Assembly (NCBI RefSeq): GCF_000420065.1
Contig: NZ_ATUF01000002.1
Location: forward strand, 186,001 to 250,000
DNA from: Varibaculum cambriense DSM 15806
Lineage (GTDB): Bacteria; Actinomycetota; Actinomycetes; Actinomycetales; Actinomycetaceae
Reading direction: 5' to 3'
DNA: 64,000 nt
Shown here: piece by piece, positions 53,123-63,490 of the stretch
Layout: each line of letters starts with the position of its first letter
Numbering within the stretch: the first letter of the stretch is position 1
Notes under the pieces: generated by a model
The model's database searches: none
Seen by the model: the letters and a program-made list of their open reading frames with translations, nothing else
Told to the model about the DNA's origin: nothing
Position numbers and translations under genes: made by a program

Positions 53123-54369
53123 GCTAGACTCCCCCCGCTTAATGCCGGCGGTAGCTGCGAGAGCTCCCCAATATTTAGCAGCCTACGAGAGGAGGCTCCT
53201 CGGCGGGTTAAGGTAGCGCCGGCATCAGCGCGAATACCGGTAGTAGCCATATCGGCAGCCGGTAACAAACAGATTTGTTGCAGTCGGCGCATATTTACTC
53301 CCGGCCCGCAGATTAGGGAACACACCGAAGCCTGCGCTTCATGAGCTAGCGCCCAGCGCACCAGGTGGCGATAGTCTGGGGCGCCCTCTGCGGGCTGCAC
53401 TTCGGTTAGAAAATCTAGAACTGCCCGGGCAGTGGCCGCTTTCAATACGGTTTTCCCCGCATAAAGCGTCAGGGGCTGCCCACTGGACAGGGAGGATACT
53501 GCCAGGGAGGCCGCTGCCTCTACCGCTAATTCGAAGTCTGCTTCCCGGTAGTTTTCTCGTTTCAAATCCAACACAATCAAATGGTGGGAGCGGCGGGTCT
53601 CGAGGTATTGCCGCATCATTAACTGACCGGTATGGGCAGACATTTTCCAGTGAATATGCCGGCGATCATCCCCACTTTCATAGGGACGCAAGGCATGAAA
53701 CGCCGCATCTGAACTGGTTATGACCTGCGAGGTCGCTCCCTCCATATCTCGGGAATAGCCACTTAAAGCCCCCAGGGCGGAAGTGAAGTTGGGATACACA
53801 TATACGTCTTGCGATTCCGGCCAAGACCGCACCCGGCGGATTAATCCCAAAATATCTTCCCGCACCGTGCGGGGCGGCCCCACCACAATCTTTTCTCGCC
53901 GTCTGGTTTGCAATTGAAATTCCCGAGTGAAACTCTTGCCGGAACGCAAAGTAGGTACCGCAATATCGGCTTGTTCGGTTCCCAGCGGCAGCTCTATTTT
54001 CAGCGCCCGCACCGCGCGGCGCCCATTGTTGGTCGCCACCGCGCGTCCTATTAGCTCTTGCCCTTTGCGGAGCCGATCTTGCGCTACCGTTACCCGCAGC
54101 GCCAGCTCACCTCCGCCCCAGGTTTGCGCTACCGCCGCCAGCAGCGCCAAGAGCGCGGCAAACATAATGGCCGCAGCTTCCGCCCAATCCCATGCCAGGT
54201 AGGCACCCAGGCTAGCCAATCCCCCCAACAGGACTAACCGCCCCAAACCGGTGAGCGGAATTTTGCGCAGAGCAGTAAGGTAGGTACTCGAGCGCGCCTG
54301 TTTCCAGGCTTTATTTCCGCTTTTTAGCGCGGTTTTTAGCGCAGTAGTGGTGGTTTCGGAAAGTTTCAT
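53119..54369 (-). CDS. DUF58 domain protein
   Basis: A 416-residue protein. One or two membrane helices lie at about 40-85. The DUF58 core includes LRPYESGDDRRHIHWKMSAH, the family hallmark. This protein usually pairs with MoxR ATPases and a transglutaminase-like protein. The ATG at 54369 lies 3 bases after the moxR stop. The role is likely a von Willebrand-like client or scaffold of MoxR; this is inference. Confidence 0.9.
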   Translation of the reverse strand: MKLSETTTTALKTALKSGNKAWKQARSSTYLTALRKIPLTGLGRLVLLGGLASLGAYLAWDWAEAAAIMFAALLALLAAVAQTWGGGELALRVTVAQDRLRKGQELIGRAVATNNGRRAVRALKIELPLGTEQADIAVPTLRSGKSFTREFQLQTRRREKIVVGPPRTVREDILGLIRRVRSWPESQDVYVYPNFTSALGALSGYSRDMEGATSQVITSSDAAFHALRPYESGDDRRHIHWKMSAHTGQLMMRQYLETRRSHHLIVLDLKRENYREADFELAVEAAASLAVSSLSSGQPLTLYAGKTVLKAATARAVLDFLTEVQPAEGAPDYRHLVRWALAHEAQASVCSLICGPGVNMRRLQQICLLPAADMATTGIRADAGATLTRRGASSRRLLNIGELSQLPPALSGGSLA

Positions 54370-54372
54370 TAT

Positions 54373-55341
54373 TTAGGCCTGCGAATCCACTGGCGGAGGT
54401 ACCTCGTTTAGTGCCCGCTCAACTACGCTTTGCGCGGTTGCTCCTTCGAAGAGGGCGTCGGCGTCCATAATAATCCGGTGCGCCCAAACCGGTACTGCCA
54501 GGGTCTTAATATCATCCGGCAACACATAGTGGCGCCCTTGGGAAGCCGCCCACACTTTGGCCATCCGCATCATCCCGATAGTCGCTCGGGTTGAAACCCC
54601 CAGGTTAACCGCATCATCCAAGCGGGTCGCTTCCGCGAGTTGCTGCACATACCGGGTAATCTGCCCGTCGACGTAGTTTCGCAGTCCTAGCTGTTCCCAG
54701 GTAGCGATTTCATCGGATTCAACTACCGGTTTTAGATCCTTCGATAAATCCGGTTGGGCGGCACCGGAAAGAATCTTAATAGCGGTTTCTTGGTCGGGAT
54801 ACCCGAGGGAAATTTTTATCAGGAAGCGGTCTAGCTGCGCTTCGGGAAGTTTATAGGTACCTGCCTGCTCTACGGGGTTTTGGGTGGCGATCACCAGGAA
54901 CGGTGATTCCACCGGGTGCACCACTCCATCTACGCTGACTTGCCGCTCTTCCATCACCTCTAGCAGGGCAGATTGGGTTTTGGGGCTGGCCCGGTTGATT
55001 TCATCCGCCAATACGATATTGGCGAAAATCGGTCCGGCGTGAAAATCCCATTCTTTAGTTTTCTGGTCATAGACGGTCACTCCGGTAATATCGGTGGGCA
55101 GCATATCGGGAGTGAACTGAATCCGGCTATGGGAGGCATCCACCGAGGCAGCTAGCGCCCGCGCCAGGGCGGTTTTCCCAGTTCCGGGCGCATCCTCTAA
55201 TAGGACGTGTCCGCCTGCGAGGAAAGCCGCTAACACTAGGCGCACCTGGTGTCCTTTGCCGAGTATCGCCTGATCAACATTTTCGGCTATCTGCGCGAAA
55301 CGGGTGGCGAACTCAGCAGCTTCGGCCTGTTTCAGGATCAT
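54373..55341 (-). CDS. MoxR-family AAA+ ATPase
   Basis: A 322-residue ATPase with Walker [19 protein letters not shown] and Walker [21 protein letters not shown]. Sensor motifs are in [14 protein letters not shown]. MoxR proteins act as chaperones that insert cofactors or mature membrane complexes. Its ATG overlaps the stop of the Ig-like gene by 4 bases (ATGA), and DUF58 follows 3 bases later, so all three are coupled. Confidence 0.95.
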   Translation of the reverse strand: MILKQAEAAEFATRFAQIAENVDQAILGKGHQVRLVLAAFLAGGHVLLEDAPGTGKTALARALAASVDASHSRIQFTPDMLPTDITGVTVYDQKTKEWDFHAGPIFANIVLADEINRASPKTQSALLEVMEERQVSVDGVVHPVESPFLVIATQNPVEQAGTYKLPEAQLDRFLIKISLGYPDQETAIKILSGAAQPDLSKDLKPVVESDEIATWEQLGLRNYVDGQITRYVQQLAEATRLDDAVNLGVSTRATIGMMRMAKVWAASQGRHYVLPDDIKTLAVPVWAHRIIMDADALFEGATAQSVVERALNEVPPPVDSQA

Positions 55342-58300
55342 ATTGCGATCTCCTTTTCGGTTTTCCGGGCAAGTAAATCCTGCCCGCTAAGACGGGATTT
55401 TAGATATTTATCGCCCCCAAGGGCGCGTAGCGGCGACGGGAAATCCGAGTACCGGCAACAGGTTCCGGTTGCCGGAGTGGTCACCGGCAGTTCTATTAGG
55501 GGGGTCAGGTGCGGCCACAGCGGCTTTGAAACTGGCAGCAACGGGGTCAGCTGGTACCAATTTTGCAGGTAGGACATCGATGCCAGCGGCTCACTAAAAC
55601 TAGAGTTAGTGCTATAGGGATCAGGGGTAGCCTGCAGGGTCGAGATATCCAGTTGCTGTCTAGCTACTCGGGTTCCTTCGGGCATTATTTTGAGATCCGC
55701 CGTGATTTTCCAGGTCTGCCCCGGTTGTAGCTCTTTAAGCGTGATCCACCATCCAGATCCCGCCATCATCTGGGTTTGATATTGATAGTCGGCGAGAGTT
55801 GCTCCCCCCGGTCCTGACCCAGAAACCGCCAGTTCCAAGGAGTTAATATCCCAGGTTTCCAAGCCGGAAACATCTACTTTTATCACCGTTCCGGTTGCAG
55901 ATCTGCGGTTTGCCAGCTCTACCATAGCGGTAATCTGGGGATTCTCCTGTGCTCCGAGATTAGCTTTTAGTGGCTTATATGCACCTTTGTTATACCTAAA
56001 ATCGCAGGTGTATTCGACTTTCAGACCATTTTTTGCCCGCGGATCCTTAAACTGGAAAGTTCCATCTTCTGCTACCGGGTTTCCCGCTACCCTGGTGGCC
56101 TTACATTCTCCGTTATCTCCGGCAGGAGCCTCCGCCCCCTGCAAATACACTCTGGCTAATTTAGATCCGGCGCGCTCTAAAGTAGCGCTGACTGCACTTT
56201 CGTTGAAGGAACCGAAAGTTTCGAAGTCACCAGTTGCCGCCGGCCCCGCCTTGGTATTGACCGCGTACACACTAAATCTATGGGGGCCGCCAGGAAGATC
56301 TTTAGCTGGATAAGTGGTACCTTTAACTTCCCGAGCACCGCCACCATCTATAGTCACCACATAGTGATCTATCGGAGACCCCCCGTTAGTACTGGGTGCC
56401 TCCCAAGTAAGGGTCGCGGTTCCCGCTGTCTTTCCGATGGTGCCTCTGGGATTGCCGGGGGCGCCGGGCGTAACCTCTACCTCTATCGGTGGGGAAGCCC
56501 CCGAGGGCTTAGAATCCCCCACCCGGTTAGTGGCTATCACCGTAAAGCTGTGGGTCTTCCCCGGTTCCAATCCCGGGAAATCTACCAGCGTTGCCCGGGA
56601 GGTGACCGTTTTCCCGGAAACCGAATCGGTGACTTTATAACTAGTGATGGGAGCACCGTTAGCCGCGGGGGCAATCCAACTGATGGTGGCGGTAGTGGAT
56701 TCGCTGACTTTAGCGGTTACCGCGGTAGGAGCATCAGGCGTAGACAAAACGCGGATCCGGGAAGTACCGGTTACTTGGCGATCTGGATCATTACTGGCAT
56801 CTTGCAAAGTGTAGGAAACCACCAGGTCACCTTTAAAACTGGCTGCCGGGGTAACTTCCAGCTGAGTTCCGGAGGCCAAAGCCTGTCCGGCTCCTTGCAC
56901 TATGTTCGGTGACCCCACGGTTTTCAAGGATTTTCCGGGATAGGGGTTGGTAGCGTAGCGACTTAAATCAATGCTGAGAGTCTTTCCGGATTCGCCCTCT
57001 AAATCAATGGCGGTCACCTGGATCAAAGGACGAGTAGAGCTGACCACCCGCACCGGGATTTTCCCGATAGTAGGCCCGGAGCCGTCCTCCACCGTGGCTT
57101 CGATATAGCCGGCGTCTCCTTTAGCTTTACCGGCTTCGGCCGCAACTGAAAGCCGGCTGCCACTAAGCGAAGCTTTAATACCTGCGGGAACCGCTCCGAG
57201 GCGGTAACGCATTTTCGCGGGATCATCCCCATCTTCATCGCTAACCATATCTGCCAAGTTAACGCTGACTGCATCTTCGCCCGCAGCTACTTCTATGCGC
57301 GTGGGGGTGAAAATTGGCGGGCGATTGCTAGTGGGTTTCACCTCGATGGGCAGGGTTAAAGAGGCGCTGAGGGCGGAAGAATCATTCGCTTTCCCGTCGC
57401 TAACCTGCATCACCAGGGAAGTTTTCCCAAAGAAATCAGGATTGATGTTTACTTGGAAGGAATCGTCTCCCGATATCTTTACTCCGCCGGTAAATCCGGC
57501 CCCCAAGGTAATGGCTTTCGCGGAATGGATATGCGGGGTACGCGCCTTGCGGGTAATCACATAGGAAGCTAAATCAACGGTTAGAGTCTCGCCAGATTTG
57601 GCTTTTATGGGGATAGTGTCGGGGTCGATATAGGGCTTTTGTTCGGATACCCCAGGGACGTTAACTATGGCATTGGCACTCAATCCGTCCTGGTCGGTAA
57701 CGGTATAAAGCACCAATTGACGCTGGGAGGGCGCGGGAATTATCAGCTTTTGCCCTTTGACGCTCACTCCTTTTTGCTGGCAGCTAACCGTGAGCGCGGC
57801 GCCATCCCCATCCGGGTCAATATCATTGGCGAGGACGTCCACTTCAATGGGGTCACCCACTTTCCGTCCCCCCTCTTTCGCAGTCACCAGGTCATCGGCG
57901 GCCTCGGGGGCTTGCAAGGGGGCAAAGGGGTCTACCTGTACGGTTGTAATCGAGGTGTCCTGTCCGCCCCGCCCATCGGTGATGGAGTATTGAATCCCGT
58001 AGGAGTCGGCTTTCTTGGGGGTGGTAAGCACTACCGCATTTTCGCGGGCAGCCACTTTCACGCTATCCCCGGGACTTTGTAGTGATTCTGAGATCAGGCT
58101 AACCCCGTCACCGTCGGGGTCAGTATCGTTAGCAGTCACTGCTACGGCGAGGGGGCGGTTCGGCCGTACTCGCACCTCATCCGGGTTGGCCTGCGGGTTT
58201 TGGTTCAGACTGGCAGCGGGAGCCACCCCTACCTGCACCCGGGCAGTTCCTTGTTTCCCGAAACGATCTTCCACGATATAGCTGAAAGTATCAGTCCCAA

Positions 58301-61235
58301 TTTTTCCAGCTATTGGCTGGTAGTTGAGCCAACTGGGGCCAATATCTACTACCCCCATCTTGGGGGCATCGGCGATTCCTACCAGGGATACGGAATCTCC
58401 GTCAGGGTCAATATTGGTCAGATCAACCGGTATCCGGGTGGCTTGCCCTGAAATCGCCCTCCCGGTCACTACCCGGGGTTCGGGAGCAGAGTTATCGGAG
58501 GCATTCGCCGGTTTTATCTCTACCTTTACCCGCGCACTGGCTTGGTTTTGGTTGGTGTCTTTCACCGTATAAGTGGCTTCATATTTTCCCGGTTTTTTCG
58601 CCAGGAAACGCACTTGATTGCCGGTGACGAAGAACTTTCCGGCTTCCGGCGGAGTGGAGGTGGTTAATTTCGGGTCGACTTTTAGGGTCAAACCCACCGG
58701 GGAGCGATCATTGGCCAGCACATCAACGGTAGCTACGTCCCCTACTCGCCCTTTGGCTTCATCGGGTTTTGCGGTGGGAGGTGTAGTGGCCGATTGAGTG
58801 GTTACCGGGATAACTGTAACTACCCCTTCGGCGCTTTCATGCCCATTTGACACCTGGTATTTCAAGGTTTCGGCTTTAGTTATTCCGCGGGGAGCCGTGA
58901 TATTTAACAGCGAATGATCCATCACGGTTGCCCGCAGGGGTGAGGACGCGCCCACGGTTACTGCCTGGGTGACCAGAACCTCTCCTGCGGGATCGGAATC
59001 GTTGGCGAGCACATCAGTTAATACCTGCCCCCCTACCGGCAGTACCGCCATATCGTCTTCTACCACCGGTTTTCCACGTTTTCCAGAGGAGGCGACGTCA
59101 ACACGGATAACTCCGGTGGCAGTGGTTGGCCCATCGGAGACCGTGTAGGTCAAGTAGTAGATTCCTTCTTGATCTGAACGGAAGGATAGCGTTCCGCCTG
59201 CCAAATCCGGGGTTACTTGCGGTCCGGCACGCTCAATATTTACCCCCGCCAGGGTCAAGGGATCTCCATTGGCATCGGTGTCGTTAGCCAGGGGACGAAT
59301 GGTGATGGTACTTCCTGCCCGGGCGAACGCCATATCGCCGTTGGCTTCCGGCGGCACATTTCCGGCGGCGCGCACATCCACAATCACGCGCCCCGAAATT
59401 TCTTGCCGCCCGTCGGAGACCAGTACTTTTACTTCTTTTTTCCCCACCCCGCTGGCCTGGTTGCGGATTACTAAGGTGCCTTCTTGGCGGTATTCCACCT
59501 GGTTGTCGCCGTTAGAAGCAGCGCCCGATAAGAACACCGGGTCTCCATCGGGGTCAGAAAAGGCCGGGAGCGCGTTGTACTCGATTTGTTTTCCAGATTC
59601 GACCACTACCGTGGGTACCCGTTTTTGTACCGGGGCAGAATTTTGCGGCTCCGGGGTGATCTTTACGGTCACGTTGGCGGTATCGACGCCTCCGCGACCA
59701 TCTTTCGCCTGGTAAGTAAAGTTTACGGTTCCGGAGGCGGCGGCGGGCAGCTCGATCCGCAACGCGGCACCTCCGCGTATTGATTTGACTTCGCCTTGGC
59801 TGACCGGGCCTAACACTTCGGCGGTTAGTAAATCGCCATCGGTATCGGAATCATTTTCTAACACCGGCAGGGTGGTTATTTTTCCCGGCCGCGCCCCAAA
59901 ACTATCGTCACGAGCCACCGGCGGGGTGTTTTCTTTCTGCCGATCTTTTTGCGCTATCTGTTCGGTTATCTGGGGAGAATCTTCGCGCTCCTCTTGTTTC
60001 TTTAACATGGTGGAGATTTCGTCCCAGTTATCTACCAGTTCCATGTTTTTGTCCGCTAACCATACTGCCCCATCGGTGGTGTCATTCAGCACCACCAGGT
60101 CGCGGTTCTTGCGAAACACCGGGGTTTGAGCAGTTTTCAGTCGTGTCAGTTCTTGGGTGGGGCGATAAACTTTCCCCGCGCATTCGCGCACAAATTTTCC
60201 GCTCCCAGCCCAGGCACCATACACACAATGGGCTTTTACTGCAGGTCGTGCCGGTTTTCCGGCGCTTCCTCCCGAGGGAATCTCCGTGGTAGCCCCGCTG
60301 GAGAGATTTACTTTGATCAGTTTGTCTTGGTCTGCGAGTAGGGCATAGGGCTTTGCGGGTCCGGATTCTTGCAGCGCCAACTGAGAACCAGATACTTTTA
60401 TTCTTTTCCCGCTGGGCAGGTACAGCACCCCCTGCGCACTGTCGAGGGCGACTGCTTGTTTCCCAATCCCCGCCACTTCCAATTTGGCGTTCACCGGAAT
60501 CTGCGGAATTTGTACCCGTTCATCTTTCCAAAGTTTTCCTTCTTTGGTGACGGTCACTAACTCTTTGCTAGTCGGAGAGACCAGGAAGAATGTCCCCTTT
60601 TCCCCTCCTGCCAGCTGGGCGCCTCGCAGGGAACGCACCGTAGCATTGGCGCGGTTACGCTCTTGAGACAGCAGGGATTGTCCGGCCCACAGCAATCCGG
60701 CTTCGGGGTCCAGGATTGCCAGGTTCGAGCCGGATTGGGCAATTTGTTGTCCTTTCCCCAGGGAAGAGGAAGTCTCTAGCCGTACTTTCTTGGGGTCAAT
60801 TTTTGCGGCTTCGCTGGCTGCTAGATTTTGAAAGTTAACGTTCTCCCCTGCCTGGGTAACGTCAAACTGTCCAGTTTTGGAGCGGACTGCCCCATCTAAG
60901 GCGCGGGAGGGAAAATTTAAATGCCCCACCAGGTGTTGGGATTGATTAGTTACCCAGATTCCGCCGTCATTAAGGTCCACCTGCGCCCGGGTGATACCGG
61001 GATGCTGCCAGGCAAGATAGGCAATTACCAGGCTGAGAACCGTGAGGACCGCCAGGGAGACTTTGCGCAGTCGAGAGCGCATTTTCGCGCTCTTCTGCCG
61101 CCGCGCTCGAAAACTGGAATAGTCAGTACTGCCGGTTCGGTACTGTGAGGATTCGCTTTGCCTCTGGGAAGGGCGAGATGAGTGCCGAAAGCGCCCTTTG
61201 CTTTCCCGCGACTCATTTCCCCGCGACCTGGCCAC
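55338..61235 (-). CDS. Giant Ig-like/cadherin-like surface protein
   Basis: A 1965-residue membrane-anchored extracellular protein. Residues 1-54 are basic and cytoplasmic. One helix lies at about 55-75. Residues 90-400 are a beta-rich region, possibly a propeller. From about 430 to 1500 come repeated cadherin/Ig-like modules, most with a calcium-type NDxDPDGD motif (nine or more visible). Two fibronectin III domains follow (each starting PxAPxxxxA/R and TxSW/TLTW), then about 230 unassigned residues. The GTG start has GAGGG upstream. It heads the MoxR-DUF58 unit, a position seen in other actinobacteria. Confidence 0.88.
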   Translation of the reverse strand: MARSRGNESRESKGRFRHSSRPSQRQSESSQYRTGSTDYSSFRARRQKSAKMRSRLRKVSLAVLTVLSLVIAYLAWQHPGITRAQVDLNDGGIWVTNQSQHLVGHLNFPSRALDGAVRSKTGQFDVTQAGENVNFQNLAASEAAKIDPKKVRLETSSSLGKGQQIAQSGSNLAILDPEAGLLWAGQSLLSQERNRANATVRSLRGAQLAGGEKGTFFLVSPTSKELVTVTKEGKLWKDERVQIPQIPVNAKLEVAGIGKQAVALDSAQGVLYLPSGKRIKVSGSQLALQESGPAKPYALLADQDKLIKVNLSSGATTEIPSGGSAGKPARPAVKAHCVYGAWAGSGKFVRECAGKVYRPTQELTRLKTAQTPVFRKNRDLVVLNDTTDGAVWLADKNMELVDNWDEISTMLKKQEEREDSPQITEQIAQKDRQKENTPPVARDDSFGARPGKITTLPVLENDSDTDGDLLTAEVLGPVSQGEVKSIRGGAALRIELPAAASGTVNFTYQAKDGRGGVDTANVTVKITPEPQNSAPVQKRVPTVVVESGKQIEYNALPAFSDPDGDPVFLSGAASNGDNQVEYRQEGTLVIRNQASGVGKKEVKVLVSDGRQEISGRVIVDVRAAGNVPPEANGDMAFARAGSTITIRPLANDTDANGDPLTLAGVNIERAGPQVTPDLAGGTLSFRSDQEGIYYLTYTVSDGPTTATGVIRVDVASSGKRGKPVVEDDMAVLPVGGQVLTDVLANDSDPAGEVLVTQAVTVGASSPLRATVMDHSLLNITAPRGITKAETLKYQVSNGHESAEGVVTVIPVTTQSATTPPTAKPDEAKGRVGDVATVDVLANDRSPVGLTLKVDPKLTTSTPPEAGKFFVTGNQVRFLAKKPGKYEATYTVKDTNQNQASARVKVEIKPANASDNSAPEPRVVTGRAISGQATRIPVDLTNIDPDGDSVSLVGIADAPKMGVVDIGPSWLNYQPIAGKIGTDTFSYIVEDRFGKQGTARVQVGVAPAASLNQNPQANPDEVRVRPNRPLAVAVTANDTDPDGDGVSLISESLQSPGDSVKVAARENAVVLTTPKKADSYGIQYSITDGRGGQDTSITTVQVDPFAPLQAPEAADDLVTAKEGGRKVGDPIEVDVLANDIDPDGDGAALTVSCQQKGVSVKGQKLIIPAPSQRQLVLYTVTDQDGLSANAIVNVPGVSEQKPYIDPDTIPIKAKSGETLTVDLASYVITRKARTPHIHSAKAITLGAGFTGGVKISGDDSFQVNINPDFFGKTSLVMQVSDGKANDSSALSASLTLPIEVKPTSNRPPIFTPTRIEVAAGEDAVSVNLADMVSDEDGDDPAKMRYRLGAVPAGIKASLSGSRLSVAAEAGKAKGDAGYIEATVEDGSGPTIGKIPVRVVSSTRPLIQVTAIDLEGESGKTLSIDLSRYATNPYPGKSLKTVGSPNIVQGAGQALASGTQLEVTPAASFKGDLVVSYTLQDASNDPDRQVTGTSRIRVLSTPDAPTAVTAKVSESTTATISWIAPAANGAPITSYKVTDSVSGKTVTSRATLVDFPGLEPGKTHSFTVIATNRVGDSKPSGASPPIEVEVTPGAPGNPRGTIGKTAGTATLTWEAPSTNGGSPIDHYVVTIDGGGAREVKGTTYPAKDLPGGPHRFSVYAVNTKAGPAATGDFETFGSFNESAVSATLERAGSKLARVYLQGAEAPAGDNGECKATRVAGNPVAEDGTFQFKDPRAKNGLKVEYTCDFRYNKGAYKPLKANLGAQENPQITAMVELANRRSATGTVIKVDVSGLETWDINSLELAVSGSGPGGATLADYQYQTQMMAGSGWWITLKELQPGQTWKITADLKIMPEGTRVARQQLDISTLQATPDPYSTNSSFSEPLASMSYLQNWYQLTPLLPVSKPLWPHLTPLIELPVTTPATGTCCRYSDFPSPLRALGGDKYLKSRLSGQDLLARKTEKEIAI

Positions 61236-61489
61236 AGCGATGCCCTCTTCTCATCATCTTTTCCCCGCCAACCTGGGAAAACATTTCCGCGCAGGTGGGG
61301 AACTAACCTGCAAGTGATTACCAATTAATGAGTCTACTAAACTTCGGGTCACTACCACCGCTTTTGGCACGTTTTCCACAGCTATCGTTTTTGACACTGC
61401 CGCTTCTACAGAGCTGCCAGGGAGGGTGCTTACGCGTCTCCGCCTGGCTATTAGACCGCGAGTAACTGCCGCGCCTATCCGGGGTGTTA

Positions 61490-61900
61490 TTAGGGAATAG
61501 TGCCGCTGCAGGCTAAGTTCTTGGTGCAGCTTAACCGGAGGGAGATAGTTTTCTCTTGTCCGGTGCGGAAAGTTACCAGGTAGCGACTACCCACTTCATT
61601 TACCACTCCTTTTTCCGGCAGGGTCACTTTTTTCCCTGCCGTTTGCGCGCTGAGGAAGGCCGCGGTTTCGCTACTGCCTACTAATTTGGCTACTTCGGCC
61701 TGGTCACTCCGAGTGAGCGCTGCTGCAATTTTTCGCCCCTGCGTTTCAATCTGTTCATTAGCGGCTCTATTGCGCGCTTCGCTCTCCACCCAGGTATGGA
61801 AGGTTTTAGCCCCCCACGCCAGGCAGAGAGCGATCGCGACTATCTCTAGGGCAATAAGGACACGCCAAAGACCGCGATGGGTCGTGGTCTTCCCCGGCAT
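61490..61900 (-). CDS. Small membrane-anchored protein, function unknown
   Basis: A 136-residue protein with one membrane helix at about residues 12-32 (VLIALEIVAIALCLAWGAKTF). The outer part has no recognised domain and ends in two cysteines seven residues apart (LSCTKNLACSGTIP), which may form a disulfide. The ATG at 61900 is used. It lies between the big surface protein and the LKDTG protein on the same strand. Gaps of 254 and 20 bases flank it. Confidence 0.65.
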   Translation of the reverse strand: MPGKTTTHRGLWRVLIALEIVAIALCLAWGAKTFHTWVESEARNRAANEQIETQGRKIAAALTRSDQAEVAKLVGSSETAAFLSAQTAGKKVTLPEKGVVNEVGSRYLVTFRTGQEKTISLRLSCTKNLACSGTIP

Positions 61901-61920
61901 GATTTCCCCTATCGCTGCAG

Positions 61921-63231
61921 CTATTTCTGGCGCCGCCGCGCCGCTACTAGGACGCTTCCTGCGGCTAGCGAGGCAATGCTAGCTATTAAGACTCCCCAGC
62001 TACTCACGCCCGTGTCTTTCAAACGGGGAGCAGCTTTCTTGCTCTTATTAGGTTGCACTGCGGTTCCATATTCCACGATCTGGGTCTTGGCCGCGGTCTT
62101 GACTACGTCTCCGGTAGCTTCATCTTTGACGATCTGTTCGGCACCGCTGGCATCTAGGTAGAAGTACTTGAGCATGGGGGTCACTTCACTTCCCAGGACT
62201 CCCTGCTGCACAATCCGCTCTTGCCCTTTCGCTAGTTTGGGGTTAGCGCGGCGCTCTACCTTAAAGGGGAGAGCCTTCTTGGCCTGGTATGTCTTTTTCT
62301 GCAGCTTGGATTTCAGCTCAATCTCCCAGCCATCGAGATCATTGCCGGTGACATTTAGCGAATAGTAGGGCGCAGCCGCCACCTCTTTGTCCAGGAACTG
62401 TACTTTTAGGAAGTAGTCCCTGTTCTTGCCCACATACTGGTTCCAAATCTCGAACCTATCTCCGCCAGGAGTTAGCCGCCGGAGAACTTTCTCCCCTTTC
62501 CGGTTAGGCAGAGTAAGCATTGAGAATTTCTTCCCGTCCTCGAAATTGAATACTCCCTCAAACTCGGTCACTCTCCTGTTCCCAGAGCCGTAATGTTTGC
62601 GTTGCTCGCCCTTCTTCTGTACATCGTAACTGGCCGCTACCTTTAGCTTGCCTTCGTGCCAGGGCGCAATCATCCCCGTCAACTTGGTATTATTTACGTC
62701 CTGATTCGCCTGCTGCACAAGCGAAATCCAATGGGTGTCCCCTTCTTCCAAAAGGTTCGCAGAACCCTTAACTCTTCCCCGGACATCCTCACCATTCACA
62801 GACCAGTAAGCTTCAATATTGTTGAGATCTGTTGGCTTCGCTAAGTTAGTATAGGTCGCGTCTCCTTTGAAGTTTTCTACCTCTTGCAGGGTTATCTTCT
62901 TGATTTCGCAATAATTTATCTCCGGGGTAAGGCGACGGGACCAAAAATTCTCGATTTCCCCAGTTTTCTTATTTTTTCCGCTGAGCCTGAGTGAAAAGGA
63001 GATTTTGCCGGCAGACTTTCCCGCTTGCTCCGGGTTGCAGGCTTTTTTCGCATCGGCAGGTTCGGCGTAAGTAGTCCAACGGAGACCAATATTAAGAGTG
63101 CCGTCACCGTCGGCAGCGGTGGCGCTAGGGCCGGCGGCCACAATCCCAACGGCAGTAAGTGCTATCGCCAGCAAAGTTACGAGGACGCCCCCGAGCTTAC
63201 GCGGCATCGCCTTAGCGATTACAGAGTTCAA
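61921..63231 (-). CDS. Cell-wall-anchored surface protein (LKDTG motif)
   Basis: A 436-residue exported protein. A signal peptide spans about residues 1-40 (KLGGVLVTLLAIALTAVGIV, then AAGPSATAA). The C-terminus has a sortase-type signal: LKDTG, then a hydrophobic stretch (SSWGVLIASIASLAAGSVLV), then RRRQK. LKDTG differs from LPxTG at the proline. The middle has no recognised domain and is rich in charged residues. The TTG at 63231 is chosen because GGAAGGAAATAAG precedes it; the frame is open to 63264. No sortase gene is in the window. Confidence 0.75.
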   Translation of the reverse strand: MNSVIAKAMPRKLGGVLVTLLAIALTAVGIVAAGPSATAADGDGTLNIGLRWTTYAEPADAKKACNPEQAGKSAGKISFSLRLSGKNKKTGEIENFWSRRLTPEINYCEIKKITLQEVENFKGDATYTNLAKPTDLNNIEAYWSVNGEDVRGRVKGSANLLEEGDTHWISLVQQANQDVNNTKLTGMIAPWHEGKLKVAASYDVQKKGEQRKHYGSGNRRVTEFEGVFNFEDGKKFSMLTLPNRKGEKVLRRLTPGGDRFEIWNQYVGKNRDYFLKVQFLDKEVAAAPYYSLNVTGNDLDGWEIELKSKLQKKTYQAKKALPFKVERRANPKLAKGQERIVQQGVLGSEVTPMLKYFYLDASGAEQIVKDEATGDVVKTAAKTQIVEYGTAVQPNKSKKAAPRLKDTGVSSWGVLIASIASLAAGSVLVAARRRQK

Positions 63232-63490
63232 CTTATTTCCTTCCCTCAACGCGGAGCTGGTCAACCGGGTATTTTACGGTTCCCAGCTCCCAGACCGCTC
63301 TGATTTTTCCGCGAGTAGCGGTTTCCGAAATAGCAGCCTGTTTGCTTTCTTAACTATTCGTGAATAGTCTTTCAGATACATTACTGCACTGCAACCGGAA
63401 TATCGCCTCTACCTGCAAATACGCTTAACTATGAATGTAGGCACATAGAAATCCATTGCAATCCCTCCCCCATTTACATAAAATGAAATA
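63232..63490. promoter_or_regulatory. Divergent control region of two surface-protein genes
   Basis: These 259 bases separate the LKDTG protein (leftward) and the secreted protein at 63491 (rightward). They contain no gene. The palindrome listed at 63353-63368 is the only clear motif. Promoters for both genes must lie here. Confidence 0.45.
63353..63368. promoter_or_regulatory. Operator-like palindrome
   Basis: ACTATTC (63353-63359) and GAATAGT (63362-63368) are perfect complements separated by GT. It is AT-rich, short and lies midway between divergent genes, as expected for a dimeric repressor or activator site. The factor is unknown. Confidence 0.5.
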
